Source of the DNA: Arcticibacter pallidicorallinus
GTDB taxonomy: Bacteria > Bacteroidota > Bacteroidia > Sphingobacteriales > Sphingobacteriaceae
Reading direction: 5' to 3'
Assembly (NCBI RefSeq): GCF_003002875.1
Contig: NZ_PVTH01000003.1
Coordinates: 372,001-436,000 of the forward strand
Length of the DNA stretch: 64,000 nucleotides
A program made the translations under genes and the position numbers. Positions 36,127-45,323 of the stretch are shown here, piece by piece. The notes under the pieces were generated by a model that worked only from the letters and a program-made list of their open reading frames with translations, was not told the origin of the DNA and searched no databases. How positions within the stretch are numbered: position 1 is the first letter of the stretch; each line of letters starts with the position of its first letter.

Positions 36127-37035
36127 ATGGTCCCGAAAGGTAAGTTAGTTATCATCGGTGGTGCAGTGGATCTGGGGACTTCACTGAGCTACAATGAAGA
36201 CATCAATCATCCTCATTACATCAAGTTTTTCGAGCGCGGAATTTTGAAAAGGATGATAACCGAGTCGACCAGAGGCGAAGATTCTATAGTCGAGGTCATC
36301 ACGACCGCCTCGAAGATTCCGGAAATTGTTGGGAATGAATATATCAAGTCGTTTAAGCAGTTGCAGGTAGAGAACGTTAACGTGATGAATATCAAGACAC
36401 GCGAGGAAGCCAAGTCTTCCGAAGTGATTGAACGAATGAAGCGTGCGGATATCGTGATGTTGTCGGGCGGTGATCAGCTGCGGCTAAGCGCCATCCTGGG
36501 AGGCACGGAGTTGCATCGCATATTAAAGAAGAGATATCAGGAGGAAGACTTTGTCGTGGCAGGTACGTCGGCAGGTGCCGCTGCGGCCTCTACCAATATG
36601 ATTTACAGGGGGAGTAGTTCTGAAGCGTTGTTGAAGGGGGAGGTTCAGATCACCGGAGGGCTTGGTTTATTGAATAATGTTATCATCGATACGCATTTCG
36701 TTCAACGTGGCCGGATCGGGCGTTTGTTTTACGCTGTTGCCAGTAATCCGGGGATGCTGGGCATAGGTTTGGGAGAGGATGCGGGCTTGCTGATCACCGG
36801 GGGAACTTCTATGGAAGCGATCGGATCAGGGTTGACTATATTGGTTGACGGCCGGTACATTAACGAGACGAGTATATATGATGTGGAAATAGGCTCACCG
36901 GTTTCGATAGACAATCTGAAGGTGCACGTGATGTCTATTTACGACAGATATGATCTTCAAAAACATACCCTTGCGATAAACAAAGCGATCAAGATAGAGG
37001 ATGATACATTCTTAAAAGCTAAAGATTACGATTAA
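36127..37035 (+). CDS. cphB: Cyanophycinase
   Basis: Serine exopeptidase that cleaves cyanophycin to beta-Asp-Arg dipeptides. The 302 residues have the GxSxG nucleophile elbow in 'VAGTSAGAAAAS', 'MLSGGDQLRLSAILGGTELHRIL', 'IDTHFVQRGRIGRLF' and 'GIGLGEDAGLLITGG', the S51-family pattern. Short N-terminal 'KGKLVIIGGAVDLG'. It overlaps the isoaspartyl peptidase by 1 bp (TAATG), so the two are cotranslated. It lacks a signal peptide, consistent with intracellular reserve breakdown. Confidence 0.94.
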   Translation: MVPKGKLVIIGGAVDLGTSLSYNEDINHPHYIKFFERGILKRMITESTRGEDSIVEVITTASKIPEIVGNEYIKSFKQLQVENVNVMNIKTREEAKSSEVIERMKRADIVMLSGGDQLRLSAILGGTELHRILKKRYQEEDFVVAGTSAGAAAASTNMIYRGSSSEALLKGEVQITGGLGLLNNVIIDTHFVQRGRIGRLFYAVASNPGMLGIGLGEDAGLLITGGTSMEAIGSGLTILVDGRYINETSIYDVEIGSPVSIDNLKVHVMSIYDRYDLQKHTLAINKAIKIEDDTFLKAKDYD

Positions 37036-37880
37036 TGGAACCAATGGTTATTATACATGGCGGGTTTTTCAGCGAATCGGGTACAAACGATGATGTGAAA
37101 AGGGCCAAACAAAATGCCTTAAGGGAAATTGCTGAAGAGGCTTATGCTCACCTGAAGAACCATAGCGCTGTGGAGACGGTAGCTTATGCCGTTTCTTTGC
37201 TGGAAGACTCTGATTTGTTTAATGCAGGTACCGGCTCGCAGATCCAGAGCGACGGCAAGATTCGCATGAGTGCGGCGATCATGGATGGTACGACGAGTAA
37301 GTTTGCCGGCGTGATTAATGTGGAGGATGTGCGTAATCCTGTATATGTAGCGGAGCGTTTGCTTCAATATGAGGACAGTGTCCTGGGAGGACCGGAGGCG
37401 CTGAGGTTTGCAAGAGATATCGGAATTGAATACTATAATCCCGAGACGCTTCAGCGCCGACAAGAATTTGAAGAAAAAAGTGCGGCAGCGGCCAGGACCG
37501 GAACGGTAGGTTGTGTTGCGCTTGACGCGATGGGGCGTCTGGCGGCAGCTACATCAACAGGAGGCAAGGGCTTCGAGATGCCGGGGCGTATCAGCGACTC
37601 GGCGACGGTGGCCGGGAATTATGCGAACGCATTTGCTGCAGTTTCATGTACAGGGGTAGGGGAAGACATTGTCAGCGGTGCGGTTGCTGCAAAGATCGTC
37701 ACCCGTGTAACCGACGGCCTCTCTCTTCGCGAAGCAGTCGAGAGAACACTTGCAGAGCTTAAGCCATTTGACGGGTTCGCCGGAGTGATCGCGCTGTCTG
37801 GCAAGGGTGAAATATTCCATATGGATTCGCACCCTTATATGGTTTGGGCATCCTTTTCTTCAGGTGTTGAAACTTTCTGA
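37035..37880 (+). CDS. iaaA: Isoaspartyl peptidase/L-asparaginase (Ntn-hydrolase)
   Basis: A 281-residue plant-type asparaginase (T2 family) that matures by self-cleavage at T157 ('RTGTVGCVALDA'). This gives a nucleophilic threonine with the typical 'ATSTGGKGFEMPGRISDSATVAG' segment. It starts 'MVIIHGGFF' and has 'DSDLFNAGTGSQIQSDG'. It would hydrolyse the beta-Asp-Arg released by cyanophycinase to aspartate and arginine. It overlaps cphB by 1 bp. It is shorter than E. coli IaaA (321), mainly by a short alpha-subunit C-terminus. Confidence 0.94.
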   Translation: MEPMVIIHGGFFSESGTNDDVKRAKQNALREIAEEAYAHLKNHSAVETVAYAVSLLEDSDLFNAGTGSQIQSDGKIRMSAAIMDGTTSKFAGVINVEDVRNPVYVAERLLQYEDSVLGGPEALRFARDIGIEYYNPETLQRRQEFEEKSAAAARTGTVGCVALDAMGRLAAATSTGGKGFEMPGRISDSATVAGNYANAFAAVSCTGVGEDIVSGAVAAKIVTRVTDGLSLREAVERTLAELKPFDGFAGVIALSGKGEIFHMDSHPYMVWASFSSGVETF

Positions 37881-37917
37881 TCTGTACAAGGTTTATAGGG
37901 ACAGATTATATTCTTTC

Positions 37918-39138
37918 ATGAAAATTCTGTGTCTGGCGATCGCCCTGTTTTTTTTTCTTCCCTCCTTGTCATCCGGTCAGGTCGTTACAGACTCGGTTGA
38001 ATTGATTGTGCCCGATGTTGCATCGCCTGACGATCCGCAGGCGAAGATCAAGGCTATCCGGGCAACAATAGCCAGCCTGAACCATGATACCCAACTGGTG
38101 GAGGAAGGAGATCTGCGGATTGCGCTGAGTGAGATCATGTTCAAGGAAGGCTGGAGTAAAAAGGCTTTTTCGGAGCTTATGACAGCAGAGATGCTTTTCC
38201 ATAAGGCCGGGGATAGTGAGAAGCGTGAGGCTGCGATCTCCAGGATGGCTGCGTTCTATAAAGCGAACAATGCTTTGGCAGAGGCCGAAAAGTACTATAC
38301 ATTGCTCCTTCAGGTGCAGGAGACTCAGCAGAAGTTTGCTGAAGCGGCGAAAACGGCGAGCGTCCTTGCCGGGGTGCTGATGAAGAGAGAAGACGTTAAG
38401 AAGGCTTCAGGCTATCTCCATACGATTATCGATAACAAATACGATGTACCTAACGACAAGAGTACGCTGGCAGACGCCTATGTGAAACTGGCCGAAATCC
38501 GAAGGGTTCAAAAGAAATACAAACAGGCCGAGAGCCTGATCCTGAAAAAGGCCCTGGGCCTATACAGGTCGGCCGATAACCAGGTTGGGAGGGTAAATTG
38601 TTTCGACGTGCTGGGTCATATTTACCTGGAGCAGAAGCGGCACTCGGAAGCCAAGTGGTTCTTTATTCAGGCAAATACCCTGGCGCGTAATTTGAACGAT
38701 GAAAAGGGGGTTGTGGCGTCGCTGGTGAACCTCTCCCGGGTGAAGGTGGCGATAAAAGATTATTCGCTGGCTGCCAGAGATCTGAAAGAGGCGGGGGCCA
38801 TTGCAGCCAGGCTCAATAACCTGAGCCTGCTGGCTGAAGTGAAGGAAGGATACGCAAATTATTATTCACGTACCGGCAATAAAACTGCGGCGCGAAGTTC
38901 CGAACGAAGCTCTGCGAAGCTGACAGATTCTGTTAGCCGCATGATGACCTCTCAGGCTGAATCAGCACATACGGCTCAGGTCGTGGCCAATGAACCCGTA
39001 GCCCCGATATTGGTATCCAGAGAGGAGCCGCAAATTCAAAAAAACTATACCCTGGAGATCGCTGCCGCGATCTTTTCCATCCTGTTACTCTGCGCATTTC
39101 TTTTGAAAAGAAAAAAAGAAAAAGGCAATAACTTGTAA
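37918..39138 (+). CDS. Tetratricopeptide repeat protein, secreted and membrane-anchored
   Basis: A 406-residue protein with a signal peptide (MKILCLAIALFFFLPSLSSGQ), TPR-like repeats (residues 90-330, e.g. 'AEAEKYYTLLLQVQE', 'ESLILKKALGLYRSADNQVGR', 'RHSEAKWFFIQANTLARNLND') and a C-terminal membrane helix with a basic tail (RKKEKG). I moved the start from a longer upstream frame to the ATG at 37918 because it begins the signal. The next gene is its paralogue. The repeats suggest a protein-interaction scaffold; function unknown. It is 37 bp after iaaA, so may join that operon. Confidence 0.85.
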   Translation: MKILCLAIALFFFLPSLSSGQVVTDSVELIVPDVASPDDPQAKIKAIRATIASLNHDTQLVEEGDLRIALSEIMFKEGWSKKAFSELMTAEMLFHKAGDSEKREAAISRMAAFYKANNALAEAEKYYTLLLQVQETQQKFAEAAKTASVLAGVLMKREDVKKASGYLHTIIDNKYDVPNDKSTLADAYVKLAEIRRVQKKYKQAESLILKKALGLYRSADNQVGRVNCFDVLGHIYLEQKRHSEAKWFFIQANTLARNLNDEKGVVASLVNLSRVKVAIKDYSLAARDLKEAGAIAARLNNLSLLAEVKEGYANYYSRTGNKTAARSSERSSAKLTDSVSRMMTSQAESAHTAQVVANEPVAPILVSREEPQIQKNYTLEIAAAIFSILLLCAFLLKRKKEKGNNL

Positions 39139-39164
39139 TCTAATTAGTTATATCTCTATCTTTG
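39133..39164 (+). promoter_or_regulatory. Promoter of the second TPR gene
   Basis: TTG at 39133-39135 and TATCTTTG at 39157-39164, spaced 21 bp, match the Bacteroidetes consensus. The ATG follows 20 bp later. The second TPR gene therefore has its own start signal. Confidence 0.65.
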
Positions 39165-39184
39165 CAACGAGTTCATAAAGATAT

Positions 39185-40261
39185 ATGGGGAAAAAACTAA
39201 TAATGGGCGCAATGGCAGTGATGCTGATTGCAAATGGTGTAGTGCGGGCGACAGAGAAAGATTCCTTAATTAATAAACATGCGAAGCTGGTTGGACCGGT
39301 GTATTTCGATGCATCGCCTCCTGTGGATTCTGCACTTTTGTATAAACAGGTTATCGGTAAGCGGCTGCTTAAAAAGAATAAGGAAGCTGCGGATCTGGTT
39401 AAGTATAACAATGTGCTGATGCTGCATTCGCTGCTAAATCAGACGGAGATATCGCAGGAGCCGAATGAGACTCTGCTGCCTACGTTGAAGATTTTGCTCG
39501 AAGATTATAAACAGTTGAATGACCAGCGGAGTCAGGCCTTAATACTGAATACTTACGGTGTCCATTATGGCAAGAAAGGTAATATTCCTCAGGCAATCTA
39601 CTATTTTAACGAGGCCTATAGATTAAAAGAAAATCTGAATGACAAGCCGGGCATGGTTGCTATTGCATCCAATCTGGCGGCACTTTACCGGTTGTCAGGA
39701 GATTTTCAGAAAGCGATCATCCAGAATGAAACGGTGATTCAGCTATACAGGTCGATGAATAAAAACCATGCGGTGGCAGAGACTTATCTTCAGTTGGCTG
39801 AAAATAAGGTGTCGATGAATAAGCATGACGATGCGGAATACTATATCATTAAAAAGGCGTTGCCTCTCTTTACCCGCATGGGAAATAAAGCGGGCCGCAT
39901 GAAATGCTTTCAGGGCTTAACGGGTCTGTACTACGGTCAGAAACGCTATTCGGAAGCGAAATGGTTCTGTATTCAAACCACTAATTTAGCCGAGAAGTTG
40001 AATGATAAGCAAGCTTTAATAGGCAGTCTGATACATATCGCAGAAGTTAAAAATGCACTGGAGGATCATGAAGATGCGCTGGTTGACTATAAGAAAGCGG
40101 AATCTTTGGCTATTCAGAACCAGTATATGGTTAAGCTGGTAGAGATTAAGGGCGATATGGGCGAAACCTACAATCTGATGGGAAACTATTCGGCTGCCGG
40201 CTCGGCGCTGGATGAGTATTCCAGGCTTCATGAGAAGCTCGTAAAGGGTATGGTGTTGTAG
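39185..40261 (+). CDS. Tetratricopeptide repeat protein, secreted, paralogue of the preceding gene
   Basis: A 358-residue protein with an N-terminal signal ('MGKKLIMGAMAVMLIANGVVRA') and TPR-type repeats through residue 340. Residues 215-350 align with the previous protein: 'AEYYIIKKALPLFTRMGNKAGR' against 'AESLILKKALGLYRSADNQVGR', and 'KRYSEAKWFCIQTTNLAEKLND' against 'KRHSEAKWFFIQANTLARNLND'. It lacks the C-terminal membrane helix of its neighbour. Tandem duplication is clear. It is followed by an intrinsic terminator. Confidence 0.85.
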   Translation: MGKKLIMGAMAVMLIANGVVRATEKDSLINKHAKLVGPVYFDASPPVDSALLYKQVIGKRLLKKNKEAADLVKYNNVLMLHSLLNQTEISQEPNETLLPTLKILLEDYKQLNDQRSQALILNTYGVHYGKKGNIPQAIYYFNEAYRLKENLNDKPGMVAIASNLAALYRLSGDFQKAIIQNETVIQLYRSMNKNHAVAETYLQLAENKVSMNKHDDAEYYIIKKALPLFTRMGNKAGRMKCFQGLTGLYYGQKRYSEAKWFCIQTTNLAEKLNDKQALIGSLIHIAEVKNALEDHEDALVDYKKAESLAIQNQYMVKLVEIKGDMGETYNLMGNYSAAGSALDEYSRLHEKLVKGMVL

Positions 40262-40332
40262 GTAATGACTTCGGTTTGTAATATTATTATATTCTGAGAA
40301 ACAAATAATACTATTTTTGATATTGTAATGTT

Positions 40333-40361
40333 AAAGAGGCGGTAGATACTGCCTCTTTTTT
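40333..40361 (+). terminator. Intrinsic terminator after the TPR pair
   Basis: AAAGAGGC (40333-40340) pairs with GCCTCTTT (40351-40358), with inner GTA/TAC pairing, followed by a T run, 71 bp after the stop. Confidence 0.85.
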
Positions 40362-40408
40362 GTTTATACTCGTAAACTGGTATAGAATTAGCTGATAGGT
40401 TATAAGAA

Positions 40409-42565
40409 ATGGATTTTAAATCTCTTAAAGAAATGCTTAAAAAAATATTCATGGCTTTGTTCATCCTCGCTTTTATAGCATGTGCGGCCGAGCCTCGTGT
40501 GGTGACGGATGTGGAAGGCTCTGCTAATCTGAAGCCTGATCCTTCTCAGAGCCTGGTGTCCAGGGAACTGGTTAAAATCATTGAGGGGGCACACTATAAA
40601 AAGGTGAAAGTGGACGATTCGTTGTCTTCTAAGATTCTCGATAAATATATCAATCAGCTGGATCAGGGCAGGAGTTACCTGCTTGCATCTGACATTAAGT
40701 CGTTTGAAAAATATCGTCTGACGTTTGATGATGATCTTCGCGCCGGGGATCTTACTGCTTTCTTCCATATTTTCAATGTGTTTCAGGCGAGATATGCCGA
40801 TAGACTGAAGTATTCTGCTACGCAGGTAGATAAGCCTTTTGATTTTACGAAAAATGAGACCTTTACTTACAACCGGGAGAAATTGCCCTGGCTGGAGTCT
40901 ATTGAAGCTTCGAATACGTTGTGGAAAAAAAGAGTGAAGTCGGATCTGCTGAACCTGAAATTATCGGGCGGAGATGCGGCAAAGAATAAGGAAACATTAA
41001 AGACCAGGTATAAAAACCTGTTGTCGCAGACTCAGAAGCTTAATAACGAGGATGCTTTCCAGGTGATCATGAACTCGTTTACTGAGACCATTGACCCGCA
41101 TACGAATTATTTTATTCCGCAGCGCGCACAGGCATTCAATGAAGAGATGTCGAGGACCTTTGAAGGTATAGGAGCTAGTTTACAGCTGGAAAATGAGGTT
41201 ATCAAGATCGCAGCGATCGTGCCGGGCGGACCCGCTTTTAAGGCTAAGACACTGCAGGTAAACGATAAGATCATTGGCGTTGCACAGGGCAAGGATGGGG
41301 AATTTGAAGATGTTCGCGGCTGGAGACTTGATAATTCGGTATCGAAAATTAAAGGCCCCAGGGGAACTGTTGTGCGCCTGAAAATCATTCCTGCCGGTCA
41401 GGAGATCTCTTCGCAGCCTAAAATTGTGACCTTGGTTCGCGATAAGGTGGTTATGGAAGATCAGTCGGCTAAAAAGACGATTAAGACCATCACGGAAGGC
41501 GGAAAGTCTTACCGAATAGGTGTTATTGAGGTGCCGGCTTTTTACATGAATTTTAAAGATTACCAGGCTGGCGATCCGAATTATAAAAGTACGACGAGAG
41601 ATGTAAGACGTATTTTGGATACGCTGAAGCGCGAAAAGGTTGACGGTATTGTGATTGACCTCAGAACAAATGGCGGCGGCTCTCTTATGGAGGCTATCGA
41701 ATTAACAGGATTGTTCATTAAGAGGGGTCCCGTAGTTCAGGTGCGTAATCCGCGCAGCACGGAAGTTAGCGATGATGATGATCCTTCTATTTCGTGGACA
41801 GGCCCACTCGGTGTAATGGTGGACCGCTTCAGCGCATCAGCATCGGAGATTTTTGCTGCCGCTATTCAGGATTATAACCGGGGGATAGTGATGGGTACCC
41901 AGACCTATGGAAAGGGAACTGTGCAGTCTGCACTTGATCTGTCTCGTTATATCAGTACGGTAGATGAGTTTTTAAATAAAATTAAGACGACGGACAAGAG
42001 CGGTAAAGCGACTACGGCGACTCAGGGACCAAGATTCGGACAGATTAATCTTACTATAGCGAAGTTTTACCGGATTAACGGAAGCAGCACCCAGCATAAG
42101 GGAGTGATTCCGGATATTCAGTTTCCAATGATATTCTCTGCTGATAAGTATGGAGAAAGCTCAGAACCTTCGGCTTTACCGTTTGATTCGATTAGTCCGG
42201 CAACCTATACCCGCGTTGCGGATCTTAGTCCTATAAAGTCTCAACTCATCAAGCTTCATGAAAACAGGATGAAGGAGTCCGCAGAGTATAAGTACCTGTT
42301 GGAAGATATCGTGGAGTTCAGAAAAAGAGAGTCTGAAAATGAAGTCACGCTTAACGAGGCCAAACTCAAAAAGGAGCGCGAATTGCAGGAAGCGAGAAAT
42401 CTGGCGAGAGACAATCAACGTCGTGCTCTTAAAGGACTTCCTCCACTTAAAAAAGGGGAGGTCAAGAAGGCAGACGACTATGATTTTATACAGGATGAAA
42501 GTTTAAAAACGATGGCTGACTTTATCCGCCTTAACCAGGCAGGTCAGTTTACCATGGTGTATTAG
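40409..42565 (+). CDS. Carboxy-terminal processing protease (Prc/Tsp, S41)
   Basis: A 718-residue periplasmic S41 protease. A hydrophobic N-terminus with FIAC (C25) suggests a lipoprotein or signal; a second ATG at 40433 (MLKKIF) is also a possible start. Domains: an N-terminal TSP region, PDZ at about 255-335 ('GASLQLENEVIKIAAIVPGGPA'), the S41 core with nucleophile S477 in 'DRFSASASEIFAAAIQDY' and K502 in 'YGKGTVQ' (25 residues apart as in E. coli Prc S430/K455), and a C-terminal DUF3340 region rich in charged helix. It degrades or trims periplasmic proteins by their C-termini. A strong terminator follows. Confidence 0.94.
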   Translation: MDFKSLKEMLKKIFMALFILAFIACAAEPRVVTDVEGSANLKPDPSQSLVSRELVKIIEGAHYKKVKVDDSLSSKILDKYINQLDQGRSYLLASDIKSFEKYRLTFDDDLRAGDLTAFFHIFNVFQARYADRLKYSATQVDKPFDFTKNETFTYNREKLPWLESIEASNTLWKKRVKSDLLNLKLSGGDAAKNKETLKTRYKNLLSQTQKLNNEDAFQVIMNSFTETIDPHTNYFIPQRAQAFNEEMSRTFEGIGASLQLENEVIKIAAIVPGGPAFKAKTLQVNDKIIGVAQGKDGEFEDVRGWRLDNSVSKIKGPRGTVVRLKIIPAGQEISSQPKIVTLVRDKVVMEDQSAKKTIKTITEGGKSYRIGVIEVPAFYMNFKDYQAGDPNYKSTTRDVRRILDTLKREKVDGIVIDLRTNGGGSLMEAIELTGLFIKRGPVVQVRNPRSTEVSDDDDPSISWTGPLGVMVDRFSASASEIFAAAIQDYNRGIVMGTQTYGKGTVQSALDLSRYISTVDEFLNKIKTTDKSGKATTATQGPRFGQINLTIAKFYRINGSSTQHKGVIPDIQFPMIFSADKYGESSEPSALPFDSISPATYTRVADLSPIKSQLIKLHENRMKESAEYKYLLEDIVEFRKRESENEVTLNEAKLKKERELQEARNLARDNQRRALKGLPPLKKGEVKKADDYDFIQDESLKTMADFIRLNQAGQFTMVY

Positions 42566-42582
42566 AATGACTTAGCATTTTT

Positions 42583-42619
42583 AAAAGAGGCCAGTTTCAG
42601 GAAGAAGCTGGCCTCTTTT
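42583..42619 (+). terminator. prc terminator
   Basis: A perfect 12-bp stem AAAAGAGGCCAG/CTGGCCTCTTTT (42583-42594 with 42608-42619), 13-nt loop. Its right arm ends 40 bp before the exonuclease ATG. Confidence 0.9.
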
Positions 42620-42659
42620 GCGTTTAAAACTATCTGAGGCTACTGTTGGTTATTCATGC

Positions 42660-43685
42660 ATGGCTCAAGCACTTCTCCAGTTCAATGATAAGGGTATATA
42701 CTGCGCTGCAGGGGATTTTTATATAGATCCCTGGAAGCCGGTTGACCGGGCGGTAATTACGCACGCACATTCAGATCATGCTCGCTGGGGACATAAACAT
42801 TATCTGGCACACCATTTATCCAGAGAGGTGATGTATTACCGGTTGGGAGACATATCTCTTGAGACGATGGAATATGGAGAGAGTACGACGATTAACGGCG
42901 TTCAGGTTAGCTTTTATCCTGCCGGTCATATCGTGGGTTCTGCACAGGTAAGGGTGGAATATAAGGGGGAGGTATGGGTTGCTTCAGGCGACTATAAGCT
43001 GGAGGATGATGGCTTATCGGCTCCCTTTGAGCCTGTGAAATGCCATACTTTTATTTCCGAGTGTACTTTTGGGATGCCGGTTTATAAATGGAGGCCTCAG
43101 GCTGAAATTTTCAGCGGTATTAACGATTGGTGGAGACTCAACGCTGAGGAGGGTCGAACAACGGTAATTGCCGGCTATTCGCTCGGAAAAGCACAAAGAA
43201 TCATGCAGGGGCTGGATCTGTCGATCGGCAGCATCTATCTGCATGGTGTGATTGCAAATACGAATGAGGCCCTGGAACGCAATGGGATACGGTTGCCTCC
43301 AGCGGAACGTATAACAGCTGACTTCAAGAGGGAGCAGGCCAGGGGTGGGATAGTCATTTGTCCGCCGTCAGCGGTAGGGTCCCCCTGGATGCGGAAGTTT
43401 CCTTCCGTTTCGTTTGGTTATTGTTCGGGCTGGATGGCTATAAGGGGCGCGAAGCGGAGGAGAGCGGCCGACAGGGGCTTTGTGTTGTCTGATCATGCCG
43501 ATTGGGACGGTTTGATAGAGGCTATTGGGGCGACGGAATGTGAGTCAGTCTGCCTGACCCACGGCTCAACGGCATCTTTCTCCAGATATCTGCGGGAGCT
43601 CGGATACGATGCGTTTGAAGCGGAAACACATTATGGTGTGGAAGATGATGAAGCAGGTGAAACCAAAGTGGAGGAAGCGGTATGA
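42660..43685 (+). CDS. DNA ligase-associated exonuclease (metallo-beta-lactamase fold)
   Basis: A 341-residue nuclease of the ligase-associated exonuclease group, related to mRNA 3'-processing (beta-CASP) enzymes. It shows the zinc motif THAHSDH (34-40), 'GHIVGSAQVRVEYKGEVWVASGDYK' and 'FVLSDHADWDG' for metal and beta-CASP ligands. I use the ATG at 42660; an upstream TTG in the terminator is rejected. Its last 4 bp overlap the ligase gene (ATGA). In this system the exonuclease trims ends that the ligase joins; activity here is by homology. Confidence 0.92.
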   Translation: MAQALLQFNDKGIYCAAGDFYIDPWKPVDRAVITHAHSDHARWGHKHYLAHHLSREVMYYRLGDISLETMEYGESTTINGVQVSFYPAGHIVGSAQVRVEYKGEVWVASGDYKLEDDGLSAPFEPVKCHTFISECTFGMPVYKWRPQAEIFSGINDWWRLNAEEGRTTVIAGYSLGKAQRIMQGLDLSIGSIYLHGVIANTNEALERNGIRLPPAERITADFKREQARGGIVICPPSAVGSPWMRKFPSVSFGYCSGWMAIRGAKRRRAADRGFVLSDHADWDGLIEAIGATECESVCLTHGSTASFSRYLRELGYDAFEAETHYGVEDDEAGETKVEEAV

Positions 43686-45295
43686 AGGATTTTGCAAAGC
43701 TATTTTCTGACCTGGATGAGACGAATAAAACTTCTGAGAAAGTCAGCATACTTAAAGATTATTTCATGTTTGTATCCGATGCTGACAAAATCAGCACTCT
43801 CGCTCTCTTTACGGGCAGGAAGCCCAAGCGGCAGATAAACTCTACACTCATTAAAACCTGGGCAATGGAGCTTGCTCATATTCCGGTGTGGCTTTTTGAA
43901 GAGTCGTACCAGGTTGTGGGTGATCTGGGCGAAACGATTGCCTTGCTCTTGCCTGAGCCTATGGGGTCTCAGAATAAATCGTTAACGGACTGGATAGCCG
44001 AGATTAACAGTCTCTCCACTCTTGGAGAAAGTGAGAAGAAGGCTTGGCTGCTGGATGCCTGGGATAGTATGGACCGGCAGGAACGCTTCGTTTTTAATAA
44101 GATCCTGACCGGTAGTTTTCGGGTAGGGGTATCACATAGTTTGATTGTAAAGGCATTGGCTGAGCTCTCGGGGCTGGAGGCCTCTGTGCTGACGCACCGG
44201 ATCATGGGGAACTGGGATCCGGCGGTGTTCAGTTTCCACGATCTGATGCAGGAACAGGATGCTTCTGAGGATATTTCGAGGCCCTATCCTTTCTGTCTGG
44301 CTTACCCGGTTCAGGAGACCTCTGATCAGGTTAAGTCTGCTGAAGATATGGAAACTGCATTGGGGAGTCCGGATCAGTGGCAGGCAGAGTGGAAGTGGGA
44401 CGGAATCAGGGCTCAGGTTATTTTCAGGGGCGGCGAGATCTTCATCTGGAGCAGAGGAGAAGATTTGGTGACGGATAAGTTTCCGGAGCTTCATCGTTTT
44501 ATTTCGGAACTGCCGGATGGAACGGTGCTGGATGGAGAGGCAATCTGCTTCAGCGGCAATTGTCCTCTGCCTTTTAACGTGTTGCAGACCCGGATCGGGC
44601 GGAAAAACTTGACGAAAAAGATTATGGCAGACAGTCCGATGGCTTTTATCGCCTACGATTGTTTGGAGCTTGAGGGAGACGATATCCGGTCTATGCCTCT
44701 TCGGTACAGGCGCTCCATAGTAGAGCGGATCCATGCCGAGAATGCTCATCAGGATATCTTCAAGTTATCGGAGGTTGTTTCTTTTAATTCATGGCAGGAG
44801 CTTTATGATCTTCGCCTGAGGGCCCGGGAACACGTTGCTGAGGGGTTTATGCTGAAGAGGAGCGAATCGGTTTATCAAACCGGGAGGAAGCGCGGCGACT
44901 GGTGGAAATGGAAGGTTGACCCTTTAACGGTTGATGCAGTAATGGTTTATGCGCAGAAGGGACATGGCCGGCGGGCTGATTTGTACACGGATTATACGTT
45001 TGCCGTGTGGGACGGCGATAAACTGGTGCCTGTTGCCAAGGCATATTCGGGACTTACAGATAAGGAGATCAATCAGGTTGACCATTATGTAAAAAGAAAT
45101 ACGCTGGAGAAGTTCGGCCCGGTACGAACCGTTAAGCCCGGGCTTGTGTTCGAAATAGGCTTTGAGGGTATAAATGCTTCCTCAAGGCATAAGTCGGGCG
45201 TAGCACTCCGCTTTCCGCGCATATTGCGCTGGCGGCATGATAAGAAAATTGAAGAGGCTGACCATATCGAGGCGTTGAAAGCTATGCTCGCCTGA
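43682..45295 (+). CDS. ATP-dependent DNA ligase
   Basis: A 537-residue ligase of the ligase-exonuclease-helicase cluster type. The N-terminal ~200 residues form the DNA-binding helical domain. The adenylation domain has the nucleophile K238 in 'EWKWDGIRAQ' (motif I, KxDG), 'IWSRGEDLVTDKFPEL', 'LDGEAICF', 'GFMLKRSESVYQTGRKRGDWWKWK' (motifs IV and V) and an OB-fold end with 'RHKSGVALRFPRI'. This supplements the usual NAD-dependent LigA and probably acts in repair. It overlaps the exonuclease by 4 bp and precedes the helicase by 28 bp. Confidence 0.94.
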   Translation: MKDFAKLFSDLDETNKTSEKVSILKDYFMFVSDADKISTLALFTGRKPKRQINSTLIKTWAMELAHIPVWLFEESYQVVGDLGETIALLLPEPMGSQNKSLTDWIAEINSLSTLGESEKKAWLLDAWDSMDRQERFVFNKILTGSFRVGVSHSLIVKALAELSGLEASVLTHRIMGNWDPAVFSFHDLMQEQDASEDISRPYPFCLAYPVQETSDQVKSAEDMETALGSPDQWQAEWKWDGIRAQVIFRGGEIFIWSRGEDLVTDKFPELHRFISELPDGTVLDGEAICFSGNCPLPFNVLQTRIGRKNLTKKIMADSPMAFIAYDCLELEGDDIRSMPLRYRRSIVERIHAENAHQDIFKLSEVVSFNSWQELYDLRLRAREHVAEGFMLKRSESVYQTGRKRGDWWKWKVDPLTVDAVMVYAQKGHGRRADLYTDYTFAVWDGDKLVPVAKAYSGLTDKEINQVDHYVKRNTLEKFGPVRTVKPGLVFEIGFEGINASSRHKSGVALRFPRILRWRHDKKIEEADHIEALKAMLA

Positions 45296-45323
45296 AATCG
45301 TTAATGATACTTATGAAAAGAAT

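Noticed and set aside
40312-40319. TATTTTTG, a TAnnTTTG match before the prc gene
   Set aside because: It lies directly upstream of an intrinsic terminator and has no -33 element, so it is probably chance.
42618-42659. Upstream TTG start for the ligase-associated exonuclease
   Set aside because: It lies inside the prc terminator stem; the ATG at 42660 begins the conserved N-terminus.
44132-44749. 205-codon antisense frame under the DNA ligase gene
   Set aside because: The ligase motifs on the plus strand are complete; the antisense frame has no recognisable domain.
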